Source: Sphagnum compactum
Lineage: Eukaryota; Bryophyta; Sphagnopsida; Sphagnales
Assembly (NCBI GenBank): GCA_965153455.1
Contig: OZ234493.1
Span: forward strand, 34,276,213-34,340,212
Direction of reading: 5' to 3'
DNA length: 64,000 bases
The translations under genes and the position numbers were made by a program. Under the pieces are notes generated by a model. It was not told the origin of the DNA. It searched no databases and worked only from the letters and a program-made list of their open reading frames with translations. Numbering within the stretch: the first letter of the stretch is position 1; each line of letters begins with the position of its first letter. Shown here piece by piece: positions 22,801 through 37,073 of this stretch.

Positions 22801-23990
22801 ATTCATGACAAAAAAGTGAAGTAAAATAGTTCAAGATTCAAAGCAAATGTTTGTCCAAATAAAATGCATCCCAAGAAATTTCCAATATCTTAGTTTGCAA
22901 GAAATAATTACATTCAATTTCACATGGTATGAAATATTTCATGCATTGTCCACTTGGGTGAAGGTTACATTAATGTCCAAAAGGTTTCATATTTGTATTT
23001 TCAATATGCACATTGCATTCAACCTTTGAGAAGGGGTTGAAGATTGGTTGAATTACTCAAGGTAAGGAAAATAAATAATTCAAAATTTGATCCAAATTAA
23101 AGATTTTATTTTTTTTGGGGATATATCTCAAGGAAGGATGGAATATGTGTGTACAAAATGTTTCATTTATTAGGCCATGCATTTGGGTAAAAGCACACTA
23201 CATTATCCATAAAATGTTGTCACAAGGTAATTTTTGCAAGATTTTGGAATTTATAATTGGTCATGTGATTAAATATAATTGATTAAAATGAATTCAACAC
23301 TACAATGTTATATATATTATAATCACATTATATGAATTTCATGGATAGTTTTTGAATAATCATAACATAATGAACTTTCAAAAGAATACCTAAACACTTA
23401 TAACAATCCATTATCAATGAATATGGATTTCATGCACCTTCATATAATGTTTTTAAATGAATAAAGGACTCAATGGTGATATGATGTAATAACATTGATA
23501 CGAAAGAGGATTTTTTTAGAAGGATTTTGATAATCAAAATTTTTTATGTACTTTGAATTATGGTTTTTTTTATTACGTCCTTTATTTAACAAAAATAATA
23601 GTTTAGAAGCTCATATTTCAAATTTAAGTTCTCCATTAGGTAGACTAGGGTTGAAATATTTTTTATAAATTTCTAATGATAACTTGTTAAATGACTTATG
23701 TGATTCAAGGTATCATGTTTTCACACTATTTTCGCAGTGTTAATTTAAGCAATTATTGACTTCCACATGTGCCTAAAAATGTTACACCTTAGTGTGCTTT
23801 CACCCATTCATGAAAGGTTTACACATTTCCAGTGTGTCTCCTATGCATCATTTATGATTTGGATCTCCATTTATTTTAGACACAAATAGTTTGCCTCATA
23901 TGCATCATTTATGATTTGGAATTTATAGATATATTTTTTAAGTTCAAGCACCCCAAATCTTAAATTCTATGTTAAATTGTCACTCACTTA
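19836..23990. other. AT-rich intergenic DNA, no gene seen
   Basis: Apart from a 55-bp triplicated repeat (20515-20679) and a short (CA)n at about 21657-21671, this stretch shows only short frames in AT-rich sequence. No transposase, gag or reverse-transcriptase motif was recognised. It is probably old, decayed transposon DNA. Confidence 0.45.
20515..20679. repeat. Tandem repeat, 55 bp, three nearly identical copies
   Basis: Copies start at 20515, 20570 and 20625 with ATGGTCAAAATCTCAAATTA and end with CATTATACTATTAATT. Only one clear substitution (GCTTCT/GCTCCT) separates them, which indicates a recent expansion. Confidence 0.95.
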
Positions 23991-24020
23991 AACCAACTTT
24001 TAAGGATTCGACACCATGCT

Positions 24021-24400
24021 CAACTTGGCAACAGACCTCCAGTCACTTAAAATATTGTTTCTATCACATACGTTATCCAAATATATCTTGCCTTAGTTCA
24101 TTAGAAAACTAACTATAAGATGCATCTCCCTACCAAATTCCAAGCTCTGCACCTAAATCAGTAAAACGTTGTGCTACCAAACCCAAAAGGGTTCACAAAA
24201 GTAGGAAGTTCAACTTGGCAGCAAACCTTTGATCACTTAAAATATTATTCCTATCACATACGTTATTCAAATATAGTTTGCCTTAGTTCATTGGAAAACT
24301 AACTACAAGACGCATGTACCTATCAAATTCCAAGATCTGCACCCAAATTAGTAAAAAGTTGTGCTACAAAACCCGAGAGGTCTCATGCAATTTGTCTAAG
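24021..24400. repeat. Tandem duplication, 190 bp, two diverged copies
   Basis: The block CAACTTGGCA at 24021 recurs at 24211. Both copies continue through CACTTAAAATATT, CTATCACATACGTTAT, TTGCCTTAGTTCATT and GTTGTGCTAC. Divergence is perhaps 10-15 percent by eye, so this is an older duplication. Confidence 0.85.
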
Positions 24401-27400
24401 ATTTCAAGTTCCCAAATTTATCCTTACTCACTTCCATTCTTTCAAAAGTACCATAATCATCGAATCTATTCTCCCTCTTTCCACCATCTGCTCTGATTAA
24501 TCATTCTTTCCTCCCAAAGAAAGTTGTAAGAACAAGTTTTCTCAAGATTCAAATCGAAAGTTAAGTCTGGAAAAAAAAAGTCCCAAATGATCCGAATTCG
24601 CCTTTTAAAGAGAAGGAGAAGGATGGAGGTGAAGGAATACCCCAATTCGGTGACCTATGGAAGGTTCCAATGCTTGGTTGCCCTTGAAAGGTTCCAATGT
24701 TTGGTGACCAATGGAAGAAGAAAGAAAAGCATCTTTTTCACCTCTTCTCATTTTTCCCCCAACAAATTTACTTAAACCTTCTTTTTTTCCATTGATTTTA
24801 AAGTTTTTACTTTACCATGGCTTTAAACCGTTACTTACGCCTTTCTTTCTTTTCCCTTGACCTATAAATTATAACAACGCATCTCGATGTAACAAGTCTC
24901 TTGCACATTCATTGCCAATTTGATTTTGATTAAATATATTTTTTTTCCTTTCCTTGAATTCATGGTGTCATGTATGACCATGTTTTACGGGCCTCAAGTT
25001 GCATAAGTGAATGAAGAACCACCTTAAGAGTTATCCCCAAATTTGACATCGACATAGCATTTTCATGATAAAGATCCCGAACCGCGAGAGGTGCGCCCTC
25101 GTCTTGAAATTGAACCTCTTCGAACTTGGCATTTTTTCGAACTCCCGCACCTTGGTGATCTTGTTGCAAGTCGACCTCGTTTCTAGTTCTGAACTTGAAA
25201 CTATCTGCGAAGGTTTTTACGAAATTGAAGACACCTCCATCTTTGCATGGTCTTCAATTCCCGGCATTGAACACTATCGTTGGTTGTGTGGTTCGATTCA
25301 TCGATTACCTCTTAATAACAAGGTGGATTACTTAATTCGCACCATTTGACGCATCCTAGATTTTTTGTAATTATGAATTATCATTGTGGCATAGCCTAAG
25401 ATTCAACATGTAATTGCAACTCCTCGTGGAATTTATCCATAACCTGAATAAAAGTTTCATTCATCATGAAATCCATGTTGTCATTGCCACCCTATCACAT
25501 TATTTATCGTTATGTTGTTTCGAATTAATCTCACGTTTACTATATTTGAAAAATATTTTATTCCCATTATATTTATCATTGACACCCCTTCAACTACTTC
25601 ACGAATCTCAAAATCCTTGTTTACATAATTACCCACTAAATACCAAAACAAAAATCAATGTTTTGTCGAACATTATGAATTTTGACATCTACTTTCAAAC
25701 TCAACCCTCTATAGATTTATCACCTTTAATCACGGAACTAAAGTTTTAAAACTATGATTACCAACTTTTGTTGAAGAAAAAAATTAATCTTACACCTCAT
25801 TCATCTAATATCAAATTTCGAAAAAAAACCAACCCCCCATGCAACCATGTGCACTCATCATTCTTTATTTTAACATGAAGTTACTAAAAACCCCTAATAA
25901 CTTTACCACACCCTCAATATCCTTGATGTAATTCTTCAAAATTGAGACTACTCACATGATTATGTCAGTATGGTTCACAGCGAGATATGGGTATTCTTCA
26001 AACACATACCTATTAAAAATATTTAGTACTTTAAAAATGGTTTTAAAAGCTAGAACTCAAAGTTGTAGACATAGGTAGGAGGAAACAAATGATTTAATAT
26101 TTCATTTATTTCAAATATCCATTTTAATTAATGTGTTAAGAATCTCATGTTATTCTTTATTGTGCAATTTTTTAATTTAACCGCAATTTTAATGGTTTGT
26201 TCATAGCTAACATAAGTTGTTACATAAACTATCATTATTTTTGGGTTTTCTTTTTTTAATTGTTAGTTTGGTCAAAACTATCTAAGGTAGTGTCAAGTGA
26301 CATATTTGTGGCATATCAATATTGGGATGGTTATACATTGTCCTTGAGGGTTATGAAGATGGTGATTTTTCAAACTTAGAATTCAAATATGTGGCAACAT
26401 TGAATTTGATGGGGATACATCAATGATGCAAATAAAAGGTAATTTTAATAAATAGTTGGTGAATGTGAATTATGCACAAGTCCAAACCAATTAAGGTGCA
26501 TTGCCTATGATTAAAAGGGCATACTCATTAAAGGATTGATATAATTTTATTCCCATCAATATTAATGAATGCAAAAAATGTCAAATATTTTACAATATAA
26601 TAACTTAAACCATCATATTTAGATTCATCAATATCATTTAATTTATGTTCATGTGTACGGTGAAATAAAACTAGTAAAGGAGCATAGATAAGGGTGACAT
26701 TGTGACAAAATATTAATACACCTTGAATGTGTAATGGGACTTAAATATGAGATAAAATTATGCTAGAAAGTAGTTTGTCAAAATTCAAATGTGAAATATG
26801 CCAACAAATGCAACAAGTAACACACCAAGTTGTAAATATCGATTTAAATTTGGCCCTTTCAAATTCAATGATAACAAACATTGACATGATATTTCATACA
26901 TTGGTAATTTCAATGTTAGCATTTACAAGTTAGTGTCAACATTTACAAGTCAATGTCTAATGCTGATCATGTTGGAAGGTTAGTGATAACCACAAAACCT
27001 TATCTCTTACAACAATTGCCAAATGTGATGTCATGTATTGTTTTGGAATATGTACTTTATCACCTTCATTGCACCACAATCAAATTTGCAGTGTTGTTAG
27101 TTGGGGTTTTGTGCACACAAAACAAACTACAAGAAGGAATGCAATCATGATTCATAACATGCCATCTTATAAGGACTTAGGATTGTTGCCATTTGGATTA
27201 TGTAGCATCTAATATGGATTAAAATAATAATAATAATAATAAGATGGTCGCAATTTGCCATATTGTGTCAATCATCATTGTGCATTATGGGTAAGAAATT
27301 ATTTGAAGTTGGGATTTGGGGCATGCTTCCATCTCTATTTTTTCTTATACTTTTGTAACTCATGTTAGTTTCCAAATCAATTACCAATTTTCCAAATCAC

Positions 27401-27650
27401 TTGTGTAAAGCTATAGTCTCAATCTCAAACCGTATACCATGACAAAGGGCAAAAGAAACATAATTAATACTATTAAGGGACTCCAAACCTAATCCAAAAA
27501 TGGACTTTGCCCAATGCAATGGATGGTGGACAAAATAACCTACATTATTACTAAAATCCTTACCGACAAAGTAATGAATTGCCGATAAGAGGATAAAACT
27601 TATTGTTGTTAACAACATAATGTAGCCCTATGTCTCCAAAGCCAATCAAA
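24401..27650. other. AT-rich intergenic DNA with one GC-richer patch
   Basis: No gene is supported. At about 25060-25350 the sequence is clearly less AT-rich and contains CpG sites (CCCGAACCGCGAGAGGTGCG). A 94-codon frame on the + strand covers it, with no recognisable domain. It may be part of an old element or an eroded gene. The remainder shows nothing recognisable. Confidence 0.4.
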
Positions 27651-27653
27651 CGC

Positions 27654-27986
27654 CTATAACTCCAACCACAGTGAACCTTCATCAAATAATGATAATATAA
27701 AATGGGAAATCCTAATTTTATCAAATTCTTGCACATACATCCTCACCACCATATCTTGGCAAGTTGTAAGTCGATTTCTCAATTTAGATTTCATGAAATT
27801 AAATGTAGAGAATGTACATTCATGCTCCACACTTCCCATAACACCCAAAATTGTAATTTCAACAAGCTTGAGGTATTCAAATAACCTGCTCCTAAAAACT
27901 TGACTAATGGTGATATAGATCCACATATGATTAGTAGGGTTGCACTCAAAAGGAGGTTGCACAATAAATGGATTATTAGATTTCAA
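27654..27986 (-). pseudogene. hAT transposase C-terminal fragment
   Basis: The - strand encodes a stretch resembling the hAT-family C-terminal dimerisation region of plant transposases. Recognisable pieces are GVMGSVEHECTFSTFNFMKS, KLRNRLTT and VVRMYVQEF, preceded by a block like the usual leucine/lysine-rich segment (LFEYLKLVEI). Stop codons and frame changes flank it on both sides, and the catalytic core was not recovered upstream (28000-28500 on the - strand is only vaguely related). It is a dead remnant of a DNA transposon. Confidence 0.65.
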
Positions 27987-30900
27987 GTGACAACAAAAAA
28001 ATCAAATGTTGACAAGTGAAACCTCATCTAATAGGCCCAACCATATGAAACTACATTTGCCTTAATGGTTTTAACGTTGCACTAATATGCCAAGTCAACA
28101 TTTTCAAGTGGCACAAACTATGATGGCAATTCTTGAATTAGAAAAGTGTCAAAACAAATTCATCAATTAAGCCTTTAGTTGTTCAAGTGCACTAATCTTT
28201 AACACTTTTTTATGCAACTACCCAATCATCCTCAAAGTAACCACTGACATTGCTAAATTGAACCCTTTTAGTCTTGTGCAACATGTTATATAAGCATTGC
28301 ATGAAACTAAAGGCAACAAATCCAACCCATAATTGTGAGCCAATCCACCACACAATGCAAAGTCCATCATTCCTACATTCCACCAAATCCACTTGAAGCT
28401 TTGAAAATGGTCATGGTAGTACCATTGGTCAAGGTTCCATATACATGGCGTACAAATTAGCCTAACATAATTTGACAACAACAAAGTCACAAATGAACAT
28501 ATCTATGTGTTTTAAGCTAATTTGTATAAGTCTTGCACTATTCTAAACATAAGCAACATGCACAAGTTGGCCCCATGACTATATCCACATCACATAAAGG
28601 TTTGTAGTTAACTTTAGCAATGACATTACTAAGTGAATCATCACTTGCACTCAATACTATTGTTTTGTACTAATTAACTAGTCATTTAAAGGAGCCAACA
28701 ATGACACCATCTTGTCTTGGGGTCTAAAGGGGTATAAAGAGTTAGATGTCATGAAATGTAAACATTGGTTAATTTCATTGTGATAAATGATAACTTAAAT
28801 TGATGTTGATTTTATTTTTATGAACTTGAACTTTAATATTTTAAATGTATAATGGGAACATTTGGATAATTTTGAAATGAATTTGATTACAGTATGGAAT
28901 ATTCAAAATGAATTAAAAATAGTGCAACCTTTGTTTTATGTTGGTTAAAATACTTTTGAGGACTTGAAATGATTGAAAAAAATTTCAATAATATGGGAAA
29001 TTTCTATGCATACCTTCACATAATAGTGTAATTCAACACTTTTTTTGGGGGTTATAAAATTGTTTTAAGAAAGAAATTTATTTGTAAATCATGATTTTAT
29101 TAACATTCTTGAAAATATGTTGTTTATAAAGACTCATTCCTCAATGTAGATGACTTTGTTTCTTTTGTTTCATCCCTTGATGTTCCTTTGGACCCCTTAA
29201 CTTTATAACTCATCCAACTTATTTTATTCAAAATAACTTTTTGGGGATTGGTTATAATAAGTATACATCTAGAAGTAAACAAACCTTCATTCTTTGAAAT
29301 TAAGGTCAAGTATGAAAAAACTTGCACTACCAAATTACATGGGCATATGCCAACAATGTAAATCCCATCTTTAATATCCTTCAACTAAATAATCACACCT
29401 AATTTTAACCTTTGAAATGTTATAACACCATCAACCCCAAAATACAACAAACCTTTCATAAATCTCAAACTTTATCCAACCACCAAAACAATGAGGGAAT
29501 GTACTATTATGGCAGTTATGCTTTAAAATATGACTCCTTCCACAAGTCTTTCAAGATTTAAAAAGATCGACACGATTGGCTAATAGTTTTCAACCACATA
29601 AACATGGACATAAATCCATGATTGATTGTCCATAGGTGTGACCTCACTACAATTGTTGAAAGGAATTTTGAATTATGAACACTCTTAGTTTGTTTTAAGA
29701 TAATTCTATACATCACCCTTGTCATTCCTCACACATTAAATTTTTTCCAATGTTTATTTAATGTATTGGCAACCTATAAGAAATCAAAAAGGTTTCTAAG
29801 CTACTCAAAATTAATAACTAGCTTATCATGTTTCAAAAAGTGCCAAATGGACACAAATTTTGTTTTATTTTCTAGCCTACCACCATTGAGCACCAATTGC
29901 ATAACAAAATATTGGCCTTGACAAGTTTAACATAATTCACACCACCGAAATTGAAATGAAAACATTTCATTTGGGACTAAATGGAAATTTAAATGTAATA
30001 GGTGTTTTAGATTTTTTGTAATGCACATTACAATGCATGATCCCCAATCTTAGTTAACAATTGAGGTGCATAGGAGAAGAAGTTGTAGTTTTGTGTTGAG
30101 ATCTTACAAACTTCTAAAGCAAGTCACAAATTTATGAGCAAACACAGTCATTGCAACTTGCAAATTTACAAGAATCCCAACCACACATACATGTTGTAGT
30201 GTGCATTACAAGAAATCAAGAACCTTTAGTTGCAACTTGCACATGACTTGTAGTACATATACTTTAAAGCTCAGAGTGAAATGGTGCAAACTTAACATAA
30301 ATGTTGGCAACTAAACAATCATAAAGCCCTAAAGCACCATTTTTGAACTCATGTCAATGCACAAAGGAACTCAAAACAACCAACAACTATCAAATGCAAG
30401 TTTTCAAACCTACAAGGTTGTACAAACTTCAAACATGGTCATAAAAATTATTGTAATTGAAACATAAATCAACTTCAAGCATACAATTGGTGACCTAACA
30501 AGATATGAATTGACTGTGTATCCAAGTCTTGGAGGTTGAACTTTGAAGCTCAAAAGTTGAAATCAAACAAATGGCATAAATGAAAAAATCATTCTATAAT
30601 TTGGTTATAACATTTTTGATCCTAGTAACAAACGCAAAAATATTGTAACTTGCAACTATTCAATGCTCATTATAAACAAAAAAATTTGGATTATGCAATG
30701 AAAACTAAGACCTATGCTTGGAATGTATGTGGTGATGAAGTCCACATAAATGGCAATTGAAGGTGGCAATGAAGTGGGCAAAAGTAAAAAGTGATGACAA
30801 CTAGTCCACCATTTTGAGGGAAAGCTTTGGACCCTATCATGGGCAACAAAGTCAAAACAAGCTTATAAGAGCCAGAAAAGACATTAGACACAATGAAGAT

Positions 30901-33585
30901 TGCAAACTATAGTAAATGTGAAATTATATAACTTTGACATTTTAAAGTTATGTCAATCATTCCAAATTGTGCTAAACGACTAATTTGAGTGTGAAGAAAT
31001 TCAAAATGAAAATTTATTTGATCCAATTTTGGGATTTGGTTTTAGTTAAGGGTTTTTAAAACTGACCAATCGTTGCATTAAATAGGGTGAATGCAAGTTA
31101 ATGGCTCATCTTAGGTAGATGTGGGATTCCTTAACATGTTTTTTTATATTATCCATATGGATATGGTTTTAAAATTTAAAATTTTAGTAGTGTAATCTTT
31201 GACTATTACAATTTCATTCATTTATGGAACCTTTTAAAACTAGGTGAAAACTCATATTGAATTTCTTTTTTGTTAGCTAGTATGGTGAAATCACTTTGGA
31301 AATCTTTTTAAAAAAACCTATAAATTCCATAAAAATAAAGCCCCACTTAAATATTTCAATTATATACCGTTGGGCATAGAAATTTAAACAAACACAAAAA
31401 AGTTAATTTCAAAAGAACTTTCTAAAATAAGGTCCAATTTTGACCATTCAAAAGTTCATAACTACCATTTGGTTAAGGTTTCTCAAAAAATGATTTCACA
31501 CTTAACTTTATCATTTCATTTTTCAACCTTTTTTTAGTCTCTATAAACAATTTACAATGAAATTCAATACGAACTTTTGATTTTTTAAACAATATAACCA
31601 ATTAATTAATCCATTTTTTTAATTTCAAAAGTCCACTATGAATGTATTATTTTCATGAAATAGTTGTGCAAATGTTTTCATGATCAAGTTATTAGTTTAA
31701 AATAAATCATCATTTAATGTATTTAAGGTTAAATTATTCACTATAAGCATTTAAACACAAAGCACATTGTAAAAATTGTCTTTGTGACACACAAAAAAAG
31801 AAGCCATTATAGCTTGCATTCACCCACTACTATCCATTTTGAAAAGGGCCTTTTGATTTTTTTGATACAAACTTGTTGATAATTAAAAAAATTTGGTTGA
31901 GAGGAAATTATAAACCACATGAGAATAATACTAATTATTTAAAAATGTGTAATTTGAATTTTTCATTAATAAGTTTGAATTTTTAGTATGTAAGAATTTC
32001 AAGAATTTTTTACCACCACACGTAAATGTGGTACAATGTAAAGGAGGTACAAAATAAGTTGTGGTTTACAATAAAAGAAATTGAACCATGAAGTAATTAT
32101 TATATTTGTAATATGATTTGAAAGTTGAACCATTTTTCATATGAATGAAAAAAACTTGTACATTTTCAAAAATGAAGATATATTCAACAATGATTAACAC
32201 ACGACTAGTGATGTATTGGACCAATGACCAACATATTTCACAATAAGTTGCAAAAACATAGATTCAGAATTCCCATTATATGAAAATTTATGTTTTTGGC
32301 AAAAGGATAGTTTGATCATTTTTAATAAGTAATGTCAAGTTTGGGTCTTGTGAGCTCATTTTGGCCATTGTGCATTATCAAAACAAACCAAATCACACAT
32401 GAAAAAACATGCATACAAAATCTTGTTTGTGCTTTGAACTTGGATTCATATGGTTTGCAAATGGATATATTTTGTGACACGAAAAATGAGACTCCAAAGC
32501 CACATCTTGGGAAATAAAACACTCAAACTCACAAATTAGCTGAAACTCTATTCCCACAAATATTGGGTTCCAACCATCAAATAAACTAAAACCTTATTCA
32601 CATTAGACCAAGTTTCAACAAAAATTAAATAAACATAAAAAAAAATCTTTTGCAATAAAAACTTGACATGACCCAACATCACATTTTTGCAACAAAAACA
32701 TATCAATGTTATCATACAAACCCAAGCCCACGATGGATCCTTGACATTGATTGGGGTTTATAACGTCTCCCTCATTGCCACTATCAAATCCAAGCAAATT
32801 ACCCTAAATTGAATGACCTAAACACAACCATGGCCTTCACCCAACCTTTGCCCATCCCAAAATTTTGTGAAAAATTTGCCACTTTAGAAAAAACAATGAT
32901 ACGAAGTGTAACTGTAATCAAAATGAAAACAATATCATGGCAATGGCTCTCATGTAATTTTTGACACCTTAATTTGATGAACATGTTGGTGACTCTCCTC
33001 ATTGATTTGTTTACAAATTGTTTTCTCAAGGTTTGCTAGATTTTTTTGCATATGGCTGGTAAAACGGCTTGGTCACCAATGTAGGGTTTGCCAAATTTTT
33101 GTGTATGATTCCAAAATTCAACAATGCTGGATTTCTGGTTAGTAAAATGGCTTTGGTCACAAATGTAGTTAAATTGTTCCCCTCACAATCTCTACTTGTT
33201 CAACTATGAGTTTATGGTTTCAAGTTTCTTTTGCACACTTTTTTATCACAACCCAAATCACAACTTTACTATAAAAATTCATGTGCTATTGGACCTCAAG
33301 TTAGCATGGATTGTCCATCAAAGGAACTGGATACCTATGTGTTGTTCAACTTTGCTAAACTGGGGCAATTTTGTCATGTTCATAAGTATAGCTTCAATCA
33401 TGGGCATTATAGCTCCAATGCCACCACCTCCAATAGCATGTCCTCACCCCCCTCCACCTCCCTCCTTCAATGTTATTGGGAGTGTACCAAAGATGGGTAT
33501 GAATTAGGCTTCCAGGCTCAAACTAGGGCCCAAAGACAGGATGACTTTTATGATAACTCTTTAAAAAAAGAGCAATGCAATCCAT
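27987..33585. other. AT-rich intergenic DNA, no gene seen
   Basis: Possible upstream parts of the hAT element may lie at 27987-28500 on the - strand but are too decayed to assign. The rest is AT-rich with short frames only. A 118-codon + strand frame at 33231-33587, partly proline- and serine-rich in overlapping frames, shows no known domain and is not called as a gene. Confidence 0.4.
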
Positions 33586-33644
33586 AGGTTCAAAGCTATG
33601 AACATAGCCAAATTTATTGCTGACCAAATGCACCCACCCATTTT

Positions 33645-33765
33645 TTTTTTCCCTCTCTTTGGGGGAACAAGGGCAAGGGTAGTAGGCTTTTGAGATTCTT
33701 TTTGGTTTTTTGGTGTTCTCACCATGTTCCCAATTTGTTCCCACCAGGTAGCCCAATGGTTTCAA
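33645..33765. repeat. Weak copy of the GTTCCCAAT repeat
   Basis: A T-run followed by repeated TTCCC/TTCTC strings (CACCATGTTCCCAATTTGTT) resembles the better copies at 44925-45062 and 47098-47215, in the same orientation as the first of these. The match is partial. Confidence 0.4.
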
Positions 33766-33950
33766 ATCACACTCCCAATGTGTGCATATTACTTTGGGTT
33801 TTTATAGCTTTTGCCACTTCATCTTCCATTTGGATCTTTCTTTAAACATTGAAGTGTACACCATTTTCAGCTCATACTATATACTTGACTCAATATGACT
33901 TTGCACTTGATTCTTTTATTGCTACAAGATGTACTTGGAGCATAACAACT

Positions 33951-34073
33951 TATTATTATTATTATTATTGTTATTATTCTTCCCATGGCTCTTGCATTTT
34001 TTCATGGTTTTTCAATTCATTGACCTCCTTGGCTCTTGCATTTCTTCATGGTTTTTCAAATCATTGACCTCCT
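33951..34073. repeat. (TTA)n run followed by a 44-bp tandem duplication
   Basis: A TTA/ATT microsatellite (about 33951-33978) is followed by two copies of TGGCTCTTGCATTTTTTCAT with the following GGTTTTTCAA and TCATTGACCTCCT, starting near 33986 and 34030. Confidence 0.8.
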
Positions 34074-36510
34074 TGGCCCCCATCTTCCATGGACTAATTG
34101 ATTATTTATTTCCCTCTTCTTTACCTTTTGTACATTATTAATTATATTTTTAATTATTCAAGTGAAATCATGGATGGGGATGTAAATTTTTAAAAAATGA
34201 GTGTAAGTTGTAATCCAACAATTAAATTGGGGTTTTCATGAATTAATCTTAATGCTTAAAAATCAACTCACAATTAAAAGAAATGAAAATAATTTTTCAA
34301 ACACCTAATTTCAAGCTATGGTACAATGGTTATAACTTATCACTCTTAAGCAAATCTATATAAGGTCTAGTAGGATGAGCCAATATCCATTTTAATTTTA
34401 GAAAATGGATGTAGAGACACTAACTAAAGAGTGCAATCTTAGACTTGTACACATCTAATCAAAGAGTTTGATGTTGTCTACTTTGTTGCAATAATATCAT
34501 AAGTTGTTCACTCTAGTTCATTAGCCTGATCTTCACAAGTATTACCCTATTTTTGGCAAGGCAAGTTTCAAAGTGAAATAAAATTGTAGTATGAACATTG
34601 GAGATGATATGACAAATTGTTCCATTTCCCTTTTACTTTTGCTTTTTGAAATATGAAACACCAAACCTTCCCCTTAAACACACACATGGCAATCATCATT
34701 GCCCTAACCTTGTACACTATATAACCTTCAACCACACCATAACCTTACACTCTAGTCTATTATTAACCTTCAAGACACACCTTGGAAAGGGTATTTTACT
34801 TTTTACCAATAGTATATCATACCTTTATTGTCCTAGTAAATGACAATAGGTAAGTCAAATTTCTCACAAGGAAATGCTTAGAAGAAACCCTCCCTTGATT
34901 GACTTTTATATGATACTTTAATTTTGGTAACCTTTTGGTTCTTTCAAATTGGATTTTTTTTTTTTTTTTTCCAATTCTTCACATATGCATGCATTTTCCA
35001 ACACACGTATTGGTCTTCTTTTTGTTAAAAATGTATGAAAGTGTGAACATGAACACTATCTAGAGCTCGGTGCTAGTCAACCCAAACGTGGATTGTTGTT
35101 TTTCAAGTGTTCACTTTGGAGGGCATGTTGTAAGCCTAGTCAATCCAAGATTCTAATACTTGTGAAAACAAGCTCCAAAGTAAACAATTTGCTCTAATTA
35201 GATAGTCCAATACCACAATGCTAAGAAACCCATTGGAAGTTGCCCAAGGTGCCAAAAGCCCGTTTTTGGGTTTTATTGTGGTTGTCCCCGAAAATGTGTG
35301 ACAAATCCCTACTATATTATTATTACTTTGTTGGGGTCCAATCGATTGTTGTTTTTAGAAATTTTGGAGTAGCACTATCTTGTACGGAGGGTGGAAAAAA
35401 ATGTCATCAAGCAAAATCACTTTGAAATATGAATTGCGTCAATTGCTTGAAGATTAGAATTTTTTGGACACTATGTTGAATTTTCATTTCAAAATTTTAC
35501 ATGTTGTATAGGCATTGCTTTCCGTGTGTTGATTCATATTGTCGAACAAGAAATTAAGGAACAAAGGTTTACATCAATTCAAAGACCGAAGAAATCCCGA
35601 GCATGACACGGGTTGGTGTGGAGAAAAAAGGAAGTCATGGGTGGTGAGACTTCGAGTGGTAACTAAGGGAGGGGTCAACAAGAATATATCTATGGAAACA
35701 ACTGGGCATGGAACCCAATGTGGGGACCAAACTGAGCGTCAAATGGGGGGGGGGGGAGAAGAAATTTACGGATAACTTTGACGTCTAACGATTTTGTCAA
35801 TCTCAATTTCAAGCTGTAGTCCAAAAGGGACGTGTTTTTATGCGAGAGTTGTAAGTTTGCGTTCGGTTTGTATTTCAGTGTATTTTAATGTTGGATTTAG
35901 TCCTCACCTTACCCCCAATTTATTAAGCCATTTGAGTTCTAGCCTCATCTCGAGTATGTGACCCTGCAAAGTTGTTTTTCACATCCAGGTTTAGTTATGG
36001 ATTGTTTTGCAAGCCCACCCATAAAACTGGAAACTGGGACAGCAAATAGATGGGGGACAACTAATAGCAAACCACCTGGACCAATCATTATGATAGACCA
36101 ATCAGAAACACTGAACAGCAGTTAGATCATATTTTTGCCTACCAAGAAGGCAAGGCTATTGTGTTTAGATTTATTATAGAGTATACTAGCTTAATGGATA
36201 AGCCACCAAGGCCATTACGAAAGAGAAGACCGAATCGAATTGCTGAGAGAACCAGCTGAAGAGAAAGAAGCGAGACAAAGACTAGGGACAGCCAAGAGGA
36301 ATCAACTAAACGCATAAAAACATAACGCCCATGAGTCTAATGGAACGTCCAATGAACACTCATGTAAACCACGCGGCAAAGTGCCTCTCTTGAGAGTGGA
36401 CCCTGGATAGGCTACGAACACCTTACTTCTTATCCTCTTCTTCACGTGTGTGTATTATTTATTACCTTGTGCAAAATTCTAATTTATAATGCGGTAACTT
36501 AACTTACTTT
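34074..36510. other. Intergenic DNA, no gene seen
   Basis: Mostly AT-rich. A less AT-rich patch at about 35540-36470 includes a 78-codon frame (35539-35775) with a G-run and no known domain. It could be part of an old long terminal repeat or element body, but no paired repeat was found. Confidence 0.4.
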
Positions 36511-36515
36511 TAGTA

Positions 36516-37073
36516 GTGCATTCACAATTGAGATTTTAAGTCGATGTTAAAATGAAAACCTAGGTGGCATCCTAAGTGGCACCCAATGCTAAATGGGTGA
36601 TAGCTTAATGTTAAGTGAATGTTTGCTTAACATAAAATTTTCATGGTTAATAAAGGTGCATTCACACTTGGTGTTAGGGACTCTACTAGTATTGAGTCCC
36701 TTAACACCATGCTAGTCATTTATGACTTACACCTACTTATCATGAACATTTTTATGTTAAGCTACGGGTCACTTAACATTAAGCTATCACCCATTTAACA
36801 TTGGGTGCCACCTACTAGATTAATGTTAAGTGACCCGTAGCTTAACATAAACCCTAAACCCTAAACCCATTTTTTAATCTACGGTGCCACCTAAACCCTA
36901 AACCCATTTAACATTGGGTGCCACCTACTCGATTTTTTTTCATTCAACACTGACTTAACATAAGTGTAAATGCACCATTGTAAGTAGGATTAAGTCCTAA
37001 ATGACTAGCATGGTGTTAGGGGGGTTAGTACTCAACGCTAGAGTCCCTAACACCAAGTGTGAACGCACCTTAA
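36516..37073. mobile_element. Tourist-like MITE with complex internal inverted repeats
   Basis: The outer element spans about 36654-37070, with ends AGGTGCATTCACACTTGGTG and its near reverse complement at the right end, flanked by TAA direct repeats (36651-36653 and 37071-37073), as expected for PIF/Harbinger (Tourist) elements. Inside, ATGTTAAGCTACGGGTCACT (from about 36762) pairs with its perfect reverse complement ending about 36849. The left flank (36516-36650) is itself an inverted relative of the interior and begins with a related terminus (GTGCATTCACAATT, partner ending 36975), so at least two related elements overlap. Short AAACCCT runs (36848-36866 and 36888-36904) lie inside. Confidence 0.75.

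Noticed and set aside
33196-33587. Proline-rich or serine-rich small gene
   Set aside because: Two overlapping frames, no start context, no recognised domain and no splice continuation.
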